Assembly: GCF_029224025.1 (NCBI RefSeq)
Contig: NZ_CP119392.1
Coordinates: 1,945,001 to 2,009,000, forward strand
Length of the DNA: 64,000 nucleotides
Origin: Rhodanobacter sp. AS-Z3
GTDB taxonomy: Bacteria > Pseudomonadota > Gammaproteobacteria > Xanthomonadales > Rhodanobacteraceae
Reading direction: 5' to 3'
The position numbers and the translations under genes are program-made. Shown here in pieces: positions 1-8,837 of this stretch (position 1 is its first letter; each line of letters opens with the position of its first letter). A model generated the notes under the pieces. That model searched no databases. It was not told the origin of the DNA and worked only from the letters and a program-made list of their open reading frames with translations.

Positions 1-27
1 GACGCATTATTCGAGAGCGCTATCGTC

Positions 28-3000
28 ATGAACACATCATCCCGTCCAAGCAGTAAATCCGGCAGTTTCCTCAGCCGCTTGCTGTACACCGGTTTGTCGA
101 TCTGGATGCTGGGGGCCGTCTACACGCCGGCACTGGCAGCGGTCAGCGTGGACCAGTCGCCGTTGATCATCCAGCGCTCGCTGCCACCCAACCTGGTGCT
201 GATCCTGGACGACTCCGGGTCAATGGATTGGGACTACATGCCCGACTATGGCTATCTGAGCGCAACGGGTGACGACGACTTGCGCAATTCCGCCGTCAAC
301 GGTGTGTATTACAACCCGACGATCACGTATACGCCGCCGCCGAAAGCGGATGGTTCGAACTATCCGGCATCGCCGAGTCTGACCGGCGCGTACAAGGACG
401 GGTTCCGCGATACCAGCACCACGGATGTGACGAAATACAATGGTGGCAACACCACCTATGCGCGCAGGTTTCCGTATTTCACGAAGTTCACCGTCATAGT
501 CACGTCCACCTTGGATGCCAACCCCGTCTACACCTACAGCTGTCCGAGCGGTTACTCCCCGTACGGGACGACGCGATGCAAGAAGAACACCATTCCCAAC
601 AGAAACAGTGTCATTGATGCGACGGCGACCATCACCTCGTACTCCTGCAGTGGCGCCGACGTTCTGACCGGGACGTCGACCTGCACGCATACCGACTACG
701 TGGACAAATATTTCTTCACCTATACGACCGGTGCCGCCAATACCAAGTACTACGTGGGCGACACGGCTGACTGCGCCTTGCTGCCTTCGGCGAGCAGCGC
801 GGTCTGCACTGGCTCGGCGTCGGTGAAACAGAATGTGGCGAACTGGTTCTCGTATTACCGCACGCGCATGATGATGGCCAAGAGCGGCCTGATGAATTCG
901 TTCTCCACGCTGGACCCAACTTTCCGCGTGGGTTTCGGCTCGCTCAATGGCAACAACGACAGCGGGCTTCCCTCCAGCACAGCATCGTTCAACAGCATGA
1001 CGATCGCCCAGGTGGCGCCATTTGGCAACACTTACACCGCGCAGCAGAAGAACAAGTTCTGGAGTTGGTTGAACGCCATTTCCCCGGGCAACGGCACGCC
1101 GTTGGTCAGTGCCCTGGATGGCGTCGGCAAGTATTACCAGTCGACGCAGCCATGGCAGGGAATGGCGTCCGATCCGGACTACACCACGGCAGCGGGAAGC
1201 GAGCAGCTTGCCTGTCGCCAGTCTTACACCATCCTGACCACCGATGGCTTCTGGAACGGAGGCGTGCCTAGTGGTATCGGCGATGCCGACGGCACGGCCG
1301 GGCCCTCGGTGCTGGGTCCCAATGGTCAGAGCAGCTATTACACCCCGGCGTCGCCGTTCTCCGACTCGGCGTCGTCAACGGTGACCACTACCCAGACGCC
1401 CAAGTGCAGCGCTGGTTACAGCTTGTTGCCACCCGGTGGCACTCACACCACTTATTACTGCCTGAAAGGCACCAGCGTCGTTGCGCCAACGTGCAACACC
1501 GGCTACACACTGAGCAGCGACCGCGGCATATGCAGCAAGGTAACCACCACCACCGCCACTACCTACAGCAACACGCTGGCCGATGTGGCGATGAAGTATT
1601 GGAAGACTGACCTGCAGGACGGTATGTCCAATGAAGTGCCGACCAACACGGACGACCCCGCTTTCTGGCAGCACATGTCGACCTTCACCTTGGGACTGGG
1701 TTTTTCGCCGATGTATGCGGACCAGACAACACCCATTCCGATGGATGACGTTCTAGCCTGGTCGCGAGGCGACTCCAGCAAGGCCATCAGTGGTTTTGTG
1801 TGGCCGAGGCCAGCCGCCGACAGTTTGAACAACATTGCCGATCTTGCGCATGCTGCAGTCAATGGTCATGGCGGTTTCTACTCGGCCAAGAGTCCGGAGG
1901 AGTTCGCCAACGGTCTGAAAGACGCACTGAAACGCGCCTCGGAGCGTGTCGGTACCGGTGCCAGCTTGGCGGCGAATTCTACCCAGTTGCAGACCGGTAC
2001 CGTGGCCTATCAGGCCAACTACTGGACGGCCAAATGGAAGGGTGACCTGAAGGCGCTGCCCGTGGATTCCACCACCGGCGCCCTTAACCCGGCAACTTGG
2101 TTCGCCCAGGTTGAGCTTCCAACGGCTGCCAACCGCAATATCATGACCTTCAATCCGGCAGCGAGCCATGGCAGTCAGTTTGTGGCGTTCAAGGTCGCCA
2201 GCGATGGCACATTGCCGTTACTGTCGACCGCCCAACATGCCGCGTTGAGTAACGTGGCTGGCACGGCTACTGACGAAACAAAAGTCATCAACTACCTGCG
2301 TGGCGACAAATCAAACGAGACCACAGCTGGGGGCTTGCGCATTCGCGATACCCCCATCGGTGACATCGTGAATTCGCAGCCGGTCTATGCGGGGGCACCG
2401 AATTCGAACCAGTTCTACACCGAATCGTTCACCGGTTCGTCGGCGTACTCGACATTCGCAAGCGGTCAATCCGGTCGTTCGGGCGCGATCTACGTGGCGT
2501 CCAACGACGGTATGTTGCATGGATTTGACGCCGCTACGGGGGCAGAAAACTTCGCCTACATGCCAGGTGCCGTGATTACCGCTGGCGTCAGTGCGCTCGC
2601 CAGTGTGGAATATGGCGGCACGGTCGAGCATAGTTTTTTCAACGATGGCGAGCTGACCATTGCTGATGCCTACATCGGCAGCACGCCGGAGTGGAAGACC
2701 GTCATGGTGGGTACCACCGGTCGTGGCGTGGCCAAGACGGTCTATGCGTTGGATGTTACCAACCCGGCCAGCATTCAGTTCCTGTGGGAGCGATCAGCAG
2801 CCGACGGCCTGACCAATAGCGGCTTCATCGGCGAGATGGTCGGCAAGCCGGTGATTGCGCAGACGGCCGATGGCACCTGGTCGGTGTTGATCGGCAACGG
2901 CTACAACAGTGCCGAGGGCAAGTCTGCGCTGTTGCAGTTCAACCTGGCTGATGGTGGCTTGACCGTGCACCAGACCACCGACACCAGCGGCCTGGCTGCA

Positions 3001-3879
3001 CCGGCGGTCTGGATGGACCCGTCAGGCAATGGCGTCAGCACGACAGCTTATGCGGGCGATGCCGACGGGAATGTTTGGTCGTTCACACTGAACACCAGTG
3101 CAGGCACCACGGCCACCGCAACGCCAAGCAGTGATGGTGTGAATCTGTTTACCGCCCTGGACGGCAATAGCGTCAGGCAACCCATCACGGCAGGCATGCT
3201 TGTCGGCAAGGATCCGGCGACCGGCAATACCTGGGTGTTTTTCGGCACCGGTCAGTATCTGGACACGCCAGACCTTACCAACCTCAAGACACAGAGTTGG
3301 TATGGGTTGATCGTGCAGTCCGGCACGCCAGGTCTGGCCGTCAAATCCACCTCGACCCGTGCGACCGACCTGGTGAATCGCACCATCACTTCTGAGGTCG
3401 GCAACGGTCGCACGGTGACGACGTTGGCCCAGGCGGCGGCTGCCAGCACAGCGATTACCGGTAAATCTGGCTGGTACATCGATCTCACGTCGCCGGTCAA
3501 CGGTGCCGAAGGCGAACGCATAGTCACGCCCAACCAGTTCCAGGGCAACCTGCTGCTGGCTACCACGCGCATTCCGCAGGCTACTGACCCGTGCAATCCG
3601 TCAGGGCGAGGCTGGATCATGGCGTTGGACCCCTTCACTGGGACCAATCCCTCGGCGAACTTCTTCGATCGAAACGGCGATGGCAACATCGATTCGTCCG
3701 ACTCGGTAGGCGGTACGCCGGCGGCTGGCATTGGCTTCTCATCGCTGCCGAACAACCCGATCTTTGTTGGTAGCACCATGTTGACCAGTTTCGACAACGG
3801 AACGACCAGCAGCACCAAGACCTCGAGCTCGACCGGCGCCATAATCCGCGTTTCCTGGCGAGAGCTGATCGCCCAGTGA
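28..3879 (+). CDS. pilY1: PilY1-type type IV pilus tip protein
   Basis: This 1283-residue secreted protein matches the PilY1/PilC family, which sits at the type IV pilus tip and governs pilus extension, adhesion and surface sensing. A hydrophobic signal segment ends near ALAA at about residue 38. A von Willebrand A-like region begins with a metal-site motif DDSGSM at about 61-66. Two cysteine-rich inserts interrupt that region at about 170-225 and 458-506. The C-terminal half (about 790-1200) has beta-propeller repeats such as YVASNDGMLHGFDAATG and GDADGNVWSF. An Asp/Asn-rich loop, DRNGDGNID, at about 1214-1222 resembles a calcium site. Its stop lies 8 bases before pilE, as in xanthomonad minor-pilin clusters, so pilX/W/V homologues would be expected upstream of the window. 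The family call is firm; ligand and calcium roles are inferred. Confidence 0.95.
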   Translation: MNTSSRPSSKSGSFLSRLLYTGLSIWMLGAVYTPALAAVSVDQSPLIIQRSLPPNLVLILDDSGSMDWDYMPDYGYLSATGDDDLRNSAVNGVYYNPTITYTPPPKADGSNYPASPSLTGAYKDGFRDTSTTDVTKYNGGNTTYARRFPYFTKFTVIVTSTLDANPVYTYSCPSGYSPYGTTRCKKNTIPNRNSVIDATATITSYSCSGADVLTGTSTCTHTDYVDKYFFTYTTGAANTKYYVGDTADCALLPSASSAVCTGSASVKQNVANWFSYYRTRMMMAKSGLMNSFSTLDPTFRVGFGSLNGNNDSGLPSSTASFNSMTIAQVAPFGNTYTAQQKNKFWSWLNAISPGNGTPLVSALDGVGKYYQSTQPWQGMASDPDYTTAAGSEQLACRQSYTILTTDGFWNGGVPSGIGDADGTAGPSVLGPNGQSSYYTPASPFSDSASSTVTTTQTPKCSAGYSLLPPGGTHTTYYCLKGTSVVAPTCNTGYTLSSDRGICSKVTTTTATTYSNTLADVAMKYWKTDLQDGMSNEVPTNTDDPAFWQHMSTFTLGLGFSPMYADQTTPIPMDDVLAWSRGDSSKAISGFVWPRPAADSLNNIADLAHAAVNGHGGFYSAKSPEEFANGLKDALKRASERVGTGASLAANSTQLQTGTVAYQANYWTAKWKGDLKALPVDSTTGALNPATWFAQVELPTAANRNIMTFNPAASHGSQFVAFKVASDGTLPLLSTAQHAALSNVAGTATDETKVINYLRGDKSNETTAGGLRIRDTPIGDIVNSQPVYAGAPNSNQFYTESFTGSSAYSTFASGQSGRSGAIYVASNDGMLHGFDAATGAENFAYMPGAVITAGVSALASVEYGGTVEHSFFNDGELTIADAYIGSTPEWKTVMVGTTGRGVAKTVYALDVTNPASIQFLWERSAADGLTNSGFIGEMVGKPVIAQTADGTWSVLIGNGYNSAEGKSALLQFNLADGGLTVHQTTDTSGLAAPAVWMDPSGNGVSTTAYAGDADGNVWSFTLNTSAGTTATATPSSDGVNLFTALDGNSVRQPITAGMLVGKDPATGNTWVFFGTGQYLDTPDLTNLKTQSWYGLIVQSGTPGLAVKSTSTRATDLVNRTITSEVGNGRTVTTLAQAAAASTAITGKSGWYIDLTSPVNGAEGERIVTPNQFQGNLLLATTRIPQATDPCNPSGRGWIMALDPFTGTNPSANFFDRNGDGNIDSSDSVGGTPAAGIGFSSLPNNPIFVGSTMLTSFDNGTTSSTKTSSSTGAIIRVSWRELIAQ

Positions 3880-3887
3880 AGGACTGA

Positions 3888-4436
3888 ATGATGAATGCGT
3901 TTTTTTTGAATGAAAACGGCGATGTCGCGGTGGATGGCGAATCCGGGTCGTTCTTGGCTGACGGCTCGGTCGCTTCCGCTGGATGCGGTGCGGCTCGGCG
4001 CAGCGGGGGCTTCACCCTGATGGAGTTGATGATCACGGTGGTAATCATCGCCATCCTGGCGGCGATCGCCTGGCCGATCTACACCAAGTACATCACCAAG
4101 ACCCGGCGCGTGGCAGCCGAAGGCTGCCTGTCGGAATACGCGAACTACATGGAGCGCTACTACACCACCCATCTTCGCTACAACGACGATGGCGCCACTC
4201 CTCCCGTTCCAAACACGAAGGCGCTGGCCAATCTTGATTGTTCGGGGAATGCGCAGACCGGGCGTTTCTACAACTACGATTTCCCGTCGACCTCGTTGAC
4301 TGTTTCCAGCTACCTGGTAACTGCAGCACCGAAGGACTCGCAAGCAACCAATGACGCAAGTTGCGGCACACTCTCAATCGATCAGAAGGGTGCGCGTGGT
4401 GACGACAGCTCCGTTTCCGGCTCGTGTTGGCGTTGA
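3888..4436 (+). CDS. pilE: Type IV pilin PilE with unusually long leader
   Basis: The gene encodes a type IVa prepilin. The processing site GG/FTLMEL is followed by the hydrophobic helix MITVVIIAILAAIAWPIY, with the conserved Glu at mature position 5. The mature part is about 141 residues with four cysteines, two of them near the C terminus as in pilin D-regions. The reading frame from the ATG at 3888 gives a 41-residue leader, whereas type IVa leaders are normally under about 10 residues. A GAAGGA ribosome site lies just upstream of ATG 3888/3891. The only other in-frame starts before the cleavage site are GTG at 3930 and TTG at 3906 and 3954. An eight-T run (3900-3907) lies in the leader. 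PilD would cleave the leader at the inner membrane. The gene follows pilY1 directly and is probably co-transcribed. Confidence 0.9.
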   Translation: MMNAFFLNENGDVAVDGESGSFLADGSVASAGCGAARRSGGFTLMELMITVVIIAILAAIAWPIYTKYITKTRRVAAEGCLSEYANYMERYYTTHLRYNDDGATPPVPNTKALANLDCSGNAQTGRFYNYDFPSTSLTVSSYLVTAAPKDSQATNDASCGTLSIDQKGARGDDSSVSGSCWR

Positions 4437-4490
4437 CCCATTTGCCGTGCGCTGACGACGCCTGACGAAGTTCGTGGCGGCGAGATCGAA

Positions 4491-4532
4491 GGACACCTCT
4501 TCATTGCGAAACAGTGGAGAGGTGTTCTTTTT
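4491..4532 (+). terminator. Rho-independent terminator after pilE
   Basis: A perfect 8-bp stem, ACACCTCT (4493-4500) and AGAGGTGT (4518-4525), is followed by TTCTTTTT. It lies 55 bases after the pilE stop and probably ends the pilY1-pilE transcript. Confidence 0.75.
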
Positions 4533-4784
4533 GCTGCACAAGTAACGTGCCAAACCAGGGGTTTCGCGGGACGTTACTGAGCCGTCTGGTGCGGGTGTCC
4601 AGCCGGGCTTCACGCTTTGGTGTGTTGGCGCGCTGCGCCCGATTTCCACTGTCGGTAGCCGGGCGAAACAATAGAGTGGCTTTGCTACCCGTACTCGTGG
4701 TGAAGTAGAGCTTGGTCGTACCCGGGGCAGGGTATCGAGCCAGTCGTGCCCCTCCTGTTCCGATGATCCTCTGCTGACAGACGG
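4533..4784 (+). other. Structured non-coding stretch upstream of the GGDEF/EAL gene
   Basis: No convincing gene is seen here. Two nested inverted repeats are visible. The outer arms AGTAACGT (4541-4548) and ACGTTACT (4571-4578) are perfect complements, and AAACC (4552-4556) pairs with GGTTT (4560-4564) inside them. Downstream are further GC-rich paired segments up to about 4675. This could be a 5' leader RNA of the cyclic-di-GMP gene or a dispersed intergenic repeat. The sequence alone does not decide. Confidence 0.4.
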
Positions 4785-7700
4785 ATGACCTCCAAGGAAA
4801 AGACCCGCGCCGAACTTCGAGAACGCTTCTATCGGAGCGTTGCGGAAACGCTTTCCCTGCTGCACGAAATGCCGGACGGCGATCGGCAGGAAATCATGGT
4901 CACGATCGCCGGCATTCTGGCCTCGACCATGGGACTTCCGCTGGTCTGGATCGGCCGCAGGGAACCGGGGCGGGACGCCGTTGACATCATGGCTGCCGCC
5001 GGTATCGCGACGGAATATGTGAAGAAGCTTCACATCAGCGCCAATGAAGCGGACCCTGGCGGTGGTGGCCCGGTGGGCAAAGCGCTGCGACAGGGTTCGG
5101 CACGAGCTGACCCAGTTAGTGCACCTGGCTTCGGTCCATGGCTAGCCGCAGCGAAGCAGTACGGGTTTGGGTCCTGCATTGTGGCGGCGTCGAAGACGCG
5201 CGATCTGGGTCAACTGGTATTGGTGGCCTATGCCGGAGAGAACGGCCCGAGCTTGAATGTCGAGTTGCTGGAGTGGGCGCAGCGGCTGGCGGATGAAATT
5301 GGTCGCTTCTGGGATCAACACGAGTTGCAACAACGCAGCCTGCGGATGAGCCGCTACCGCGATGCACAGCGCACGATTCAGCGCGCCTTGCTGGAGCAGC
5401 CTGACCCGCATGCGGTCTACCAGGTGTTGGCCAAAGCGCTGGTGGATATGGCAGGAGCAGCCTGGGCCGAGGTTTTCGTGCCGGAAGATGCCACCGGTCT
5501 GCTGCGGCGGAGCGCGTTGTTCGGTCCGAGCATGGACATCGTGCGGGACCTGCCTTGTCCACGGCAATACGACGACGATCCGTCAGTCATGACCCCGACA
5601 CTGGCGTTCATGCGCCGGATGCCGATGATTCGGCGCCGCCCGGCCGTGTTTCCCGAGTCCATGGAGCCGTGGCGTCGAAAAGTTTTTGAAAAGGTGGGTG
5701 CCATCGGTTGCTGGCCGCTGTTCGCGCTGTCGGCTGGCGACTTGGCGGCATCGCGTGAACCGGTTGGCGTGCTGTCGGTGGCAACGGTCGAGATTGACGC
5801 GTTTGACGGTGAAATGTGCCGGCTACTGGATGAAATTGTTGATGCTGCCGGACTGGCCCTGAAGCAGCACGCGCAGCGTCAGGCGTTGCAGCGCGAGCAG
5901 GAGCGCCAGTCTTATCTGGCGTTGCATGATGATCTGACCGGCCTGCCCAATCGGCGCGCACTGGACCAGTATCTCGACACCATGCTGGTGGACGCGCGAC
6001 AGCACGGAAGTCGCATGGCGATCGGCCTGCTTGATCTTGACGATCTGAAGCCTGTCAACGACCGTTACGGTCATGCCGTCGGCGATCGGCTGCTGGTGGA
6101 AGTGGCCAACCGTTTGCGCAAGGTGCTGCGTGCCAAGGATTACGTGGCACGGTTCGGTGGCGACGAGTTTGTCTTGGTGTTTGAGAACATTCAGCAGGAA
6201 GCCGATATCGAGTGGCTGCTGGATCGCGCTGGTGAAATCCTGTTGCGGCCCGTGTGGATGGACGGTTTGGCGTTGCCGATGGGTGCCAGTCTGGGTATCG
6301 CATTGTATTCGGCTGATGCTCCGGCCAGCGGCGAACAACTGCTGCGCCGTGCGGATCAGGCGATGTATCAGATCAAGGCGCGGAAAAACTTTCGCACGCG
6401 GTGGTGGGCCATGGCGCAAGCCGATGGCACGCTTGAGTCAGCGCAGGATTCCGATGCCAGTTTGTCGGCTTATGACGATCAGGCGGCAGGCTTGCTGAAA
6501 ACTTGCTGCGTGGTTTGGGAGTCGCAACTTCCCGACGTGGTCGAGAGCTACGTCGACGGTCTGCTTCGGCATGACGGTATTGCCTCGATGCTTCGTGCAC
6601 TGCCAGAAGCCGAGATGACCGTGCTCAAGAGTCGTGTGATGCATCACATGTTGTGCCTGCTGCGGCCGGATGTGGACTTTGCCTATCACCGCTCGCGCGC
6701 TATCCGTGCCGGCATGTTCCATGCTGCCTGCGGGTTGGACGAAGTGTGGATGCTGGAAGCCGTCGATCTGCTGCGTGAGCGCTTGGCCATCCAGTTGCGG
6801 GTGGTGAGTCATCACGAGCGCAGGGCACAGACGATCGTGCTGCAACGACTGGGCATGGAACGCCAATGGCAGCTGGAAAGCATGCGCGAAGTACAGCGTC
6901 ATCGAGTCGCACTGCTGGCTCGGTTGAATGCGTTGGCCTGGTCCGCTGATAGCTACCTGAAGCTGGCCCAGGCCGTGGTCGACATCATGGCTTCGCACGG
7001 GGAAATTTGCGCCAGTGCGGTGGGCCGTCCGGATGCTTCGGGTGAGTGGACCTACGAGTTCATCGCCGGGGACCCGATCGCCGGATATTTGCGTGCAGTG
7101 AGCGCTGGCACAGCACCGTCAATCCATATCGATGCCGATTCCGTGGGCGGGGGCAACCCCAATGTGCGGGCATGGCAAACCTCGACCATTCAGCGTTGCG
7201 TACATTTCGGCAGTGACCCGGCCACGGTAGCCTGGCGCGATATCGCTGCCAAGGTTGGCGTGGTTTCCAGTGTGGCCATTCCGTTGTGTCCCGTGCCGCA
7301 GCAACCTGCCGCCGTGCTTACCTTGTACAGCCCGTACCTGGGCGGGTTACGCAGCGACGATCAGCAGGCTTTTGTCGAACAGATAAAGACCGTGCTTGAT
7401 CTTGCGCTGGCGCGCCTGGCGCCGCCGCGTGCCGGTACCGAATTGCTGCCATTTTTCGTGCGCGAGCGCTGGCGGACCATGGTCGGAACCGATGCCTTGC
7501 AGATGCATTACCAGCCCTTGCTCCGGCTTGCCGATGGCAAGGTGGTGGAGTTCGAGGCGCTGGCTCGATTGCGCGACGTCGATGGCAAATGGCTTGCGCC
7601 GGGCTATTTTCTTCCCGTGCTGGACACCAACGAGCTGATCACGCTTTTCCATCAGGGCTTGAGCCAGGCGACGGCATGCCGTGCGCGGATGCTGCAGCTG

Positions 7701-8516
7701 GGTCATGCCTTGGACATGTCCGTGAACGTACCCGCTGCAGCACTTGAAGATTCGCGTTATGCCGAGGTGGCTGCCGCCGTGGTCGAGACTAGCGGCTGTC
7801 CTCCACACGCGTTGCTGCTGGAGATACTTGAGTCTCCGATGGGTACCGAACACGCGGCGTGGCTCGATGCCCCCGGCATGCAGTCACTCCGTGCGCTGGG
7901 TGTGCGTTTGGTCGAGGACGATCTGGGCGCGGGCTACAGTTCCCTGATTCGCCTGCGGCAGTGGCCGTTTGACCGGATCAAGATTGATCAGGCCATTGTC
8001 TTTCAGGCACGGCAGGACCCGTTGGGAACGCTTCGCTTCATTCGCCAATTGATCCGGATTGGTCACGACCTGCAGCTTGAGGTGGTGGTTGAAGGTCTGG
8101 AGTCGCTCGACCTGGTCGAGGCTGCTGCCATTCTTGGCGCGGATTTCGGTCAGGGCTATGCGCTGGCTCGACCGATGCCCGCCAGTGCGTTGCCGGCATG
8201 GCTGGATGGCTTCAGTTACGAGCTGCACGGCAACAGCCCGCGAACGGCCCTCGGTGCACTGGCTGGTGAGTTGCGTTGGGAGGAGCAATTCATTGCCTTG
8301 CCGCCCGAGCCTGCGTTCTGGGCGCGACATGCCAATGTAGCGTGTGATCCTGGCGAGTATCTGCACGTCACCAAGCTGAGTGCTGCGCTTGATGCCAGTC
8401 ATCAAGCCATGCACAACGCCGCAATGGCGGGCCCCCAGGACCCGGGATATCGGGAGCAGCGTCAGGCATTTCTCGCCCTGTTGGTCGAGCATGTGCTTGG
8501 CGCAGGATCGTTCTGA
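4785..8516 (+). CDS. GAF-GGDEF-EAL cyclic-di-GMP turnover protein
   Basis: A 1243-residue soluble protein with no clear membrane segment. Two GAF-like regions (about 15-175 and 195-360) precede a GGDEF domain (about 382-545) with DDLTGLPNRRALDQYL and an intact GGDEF at about 456. An RAKD inhibitory-site motif lies nine residues before it. A helical region at about 560-700, globin- or sensor-like in character, and a third GAF-like region (about 720-890) lead to an EAL domain (about 905-1160). The EAL domain keeps FEALARL, EDDLGAGYSSL and VVVEGLES, so both cyclase and phosphodiesterase activities are plausible. It stands alone behind a terminator, near the pilus genes that such proteins often regulate. 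The domain call is firm; the net activity is unknown, and the ribosome site at ATG 4785 is weak. Confidence 0.92.
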   Translation: MTSKEKTRAELRERFYRSVAETLSLLHEMPDGDRQEIMVTIAGILASTMGLPLVWIGRREPGRDAVDIMAAAGIATEYVKKLHISANEADPGGGGPVGKALRQGSARADPVSAPGFGPWLAAAKQYGFGSCIVAASKTRDLGQLVLVAYAGENGPSLNVELLEWAQRLADEIGRFWDQHELQQRSLRMSRYRDAQRTIQRALLEQPDPHAVYQVLAKALVDMAGAAWAEVFVPEDATGLLRRSALFGPSMDIVRDLPCPRQYDDDPSVMTPTLAFMRRMPMIRRRPAVFPESMEPWRRKVFEKVGAIGCWPLFALSAGDLAASREPVGVLSVATVEIDAFDGEMCRLLDEIVDAAGLALKQHAQRQALQREQERQSYLALHDDLTGLPNRRALDQYLDTMLVDARQHGSRMAIGLLDLDDLKPVNDRYGHAVGDRLLVEVANRLRKVLRAKDYVARFGGDEFVLVFENIQQEADIEWLLDRAGEILLRPVWMDGLALPMGASLGIALYSADAPASGEQLLRRADQAMYQIKARKNFRTRWWAMAQADGTLESAQDSDASLSAYDDQAAGLLKTCCVVWESQLPDVVESYVDGLLRHDGIASMLRALPEAEMTVLKSRVMHHMLCLLRPDVDFAYHRSRAIRAGMFHAACGLDEVWMLEAVDLLRERLAIQLRVVSHHERRAQTIVLQRLGMERQWQLESMREVQRHRVALLARLNALAWSADSYLKLAQAVVDIMASHGEICASAVGRPDASGEWTYEFIAGDPIAGYLRAVSAGTAPSIHIDADSVGGGNPNVRAWQTSTIQRCVHFGSDPATVAWRDIAAKVGVVSSVAIPLCPVPQQPAAVLTLYSPYLGGLRSDDQQAFVEQIKTVLDLALARLAPPRAGTELLPFFVRERWRTMVGTDALQMHYQPLLRLADGKVVEFEALARLRDVDGKWLAPGYFLPVLDTNELITLFHQGLSQATACRARMLQLGHALDMSVNVPAAALEDSRYAEVAAAVVETSGCPPHALLLEILESPMGTEHAAWLDAPGMQSLRALGVRLVEDDLGAGYSSLIRLRQWPFDRIKIDQAIVFQARQDPLGTLRFIRQLIRIGHDLQLEVVVEGLESLDLVEAAAILGADFGQGYALARPMPASALPAWLDGFSYELHGNSPRTALGALAGELRWEEQFIALPPEPAFWARHANVACDPGEYLHVTKLSAALDASHQAMHNAAMAGPQDPGYREQRQAFLALLVEHVLGAGSF

Positions 8517-8532
8517 CCACGAACCGAACGCC

Positions 8533-8572
8533 AAAAAGCAAATGGCCCGGCAATGCCGGGCGCTTTGCTTTT
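8533..8572. terminator. Bidirectional terminator, probably the displaced tRNA-Val terminator
   Basis: A near-perfect palindrome: AAAAGCAAA, then GCCCGGCA paired with TGCCGGGC, then TTTGCTTTT. It ends the GGDEF/EAL gene on the plus strand. On the minus strand it follows the duplicated tRNA 3' end at 8579-8595, which is where the native tRNA terminator would lie before island insertion. Confidence 0.8.
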
Positions 8573-8578
8573 GTACAG

Positions 8579-8595
8579 TGGTGGGCGATGCAAGG
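8579..8595 (-). repeat. Distal attachment repeat: copy of the tRNA-Val 3' end
   Basis: The minus strand reads CCTTGCATCGCCCACCA, identical over 17 bp to the last 17 bases of tRNA-Val at 11689-11705, CCA included, and in the same orientation. This is the classical footprint of tyrosine-recombinase integration at a tRNA 3' end. Confidence 0.8.
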
Positions 8596-8830
8596 GTAGT
8601 CCCTCCATGACGGTCTTGGCGTGGGTGATGCTGATAAACCAGCATTCGTCGCGCAGGCGTTCGTTGAATGATTCGATATAGGCGGATGTCATTGACCAGC
8701 ACGCCAGGTTGGATTTCTTGAGAATCGATGCGATCTTGAACTAGGTCGACCGCGACTTTGCCACGGGAACCTCCCGGACGAAACATGTCAGAAAGTTCCA
8801 CTTCCGAGCTGTCTAACGAGCTGACTGAGC
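8596..8830 (-). mobile_element. IS3-family insertion sequence remnant
   Basis: Two pieces of an IS3-type element survive. The minus-strand segment from about 8820 down to 8755 matches the leader just upstream of orfA in the IS3 element at 10552-11370: both carry AAGTGGAA, then TTTCT, then GAGGTTCCC directly before the orfA start. Downstream, 8692 to about 8600 encodes AYIESFNERLRDEC, the C-terminal signature of IS3 OrfB integrases. Everything between is deleted. The remnant abuts the attachment repeat on one side and the sulfotransferase stop on the other. Confidence 0.7.
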
Positions 8831-8837
8831 TTACGCT

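Noticed and set aside
3252..4343. 363-codon minus-strand open frame
   Set aside because: It spans the pilY1 end and pilE in antisense; the plus-strand genes have clear motifs.
4374..5033. 219-codon minus-strand open frame over the pilE terminator
   Set aside because: It crosses a strong terminator and the start of the GGDEF/EAL gene and has no recognisable fold; at most a dispersed repeat with a fortuitous frame.
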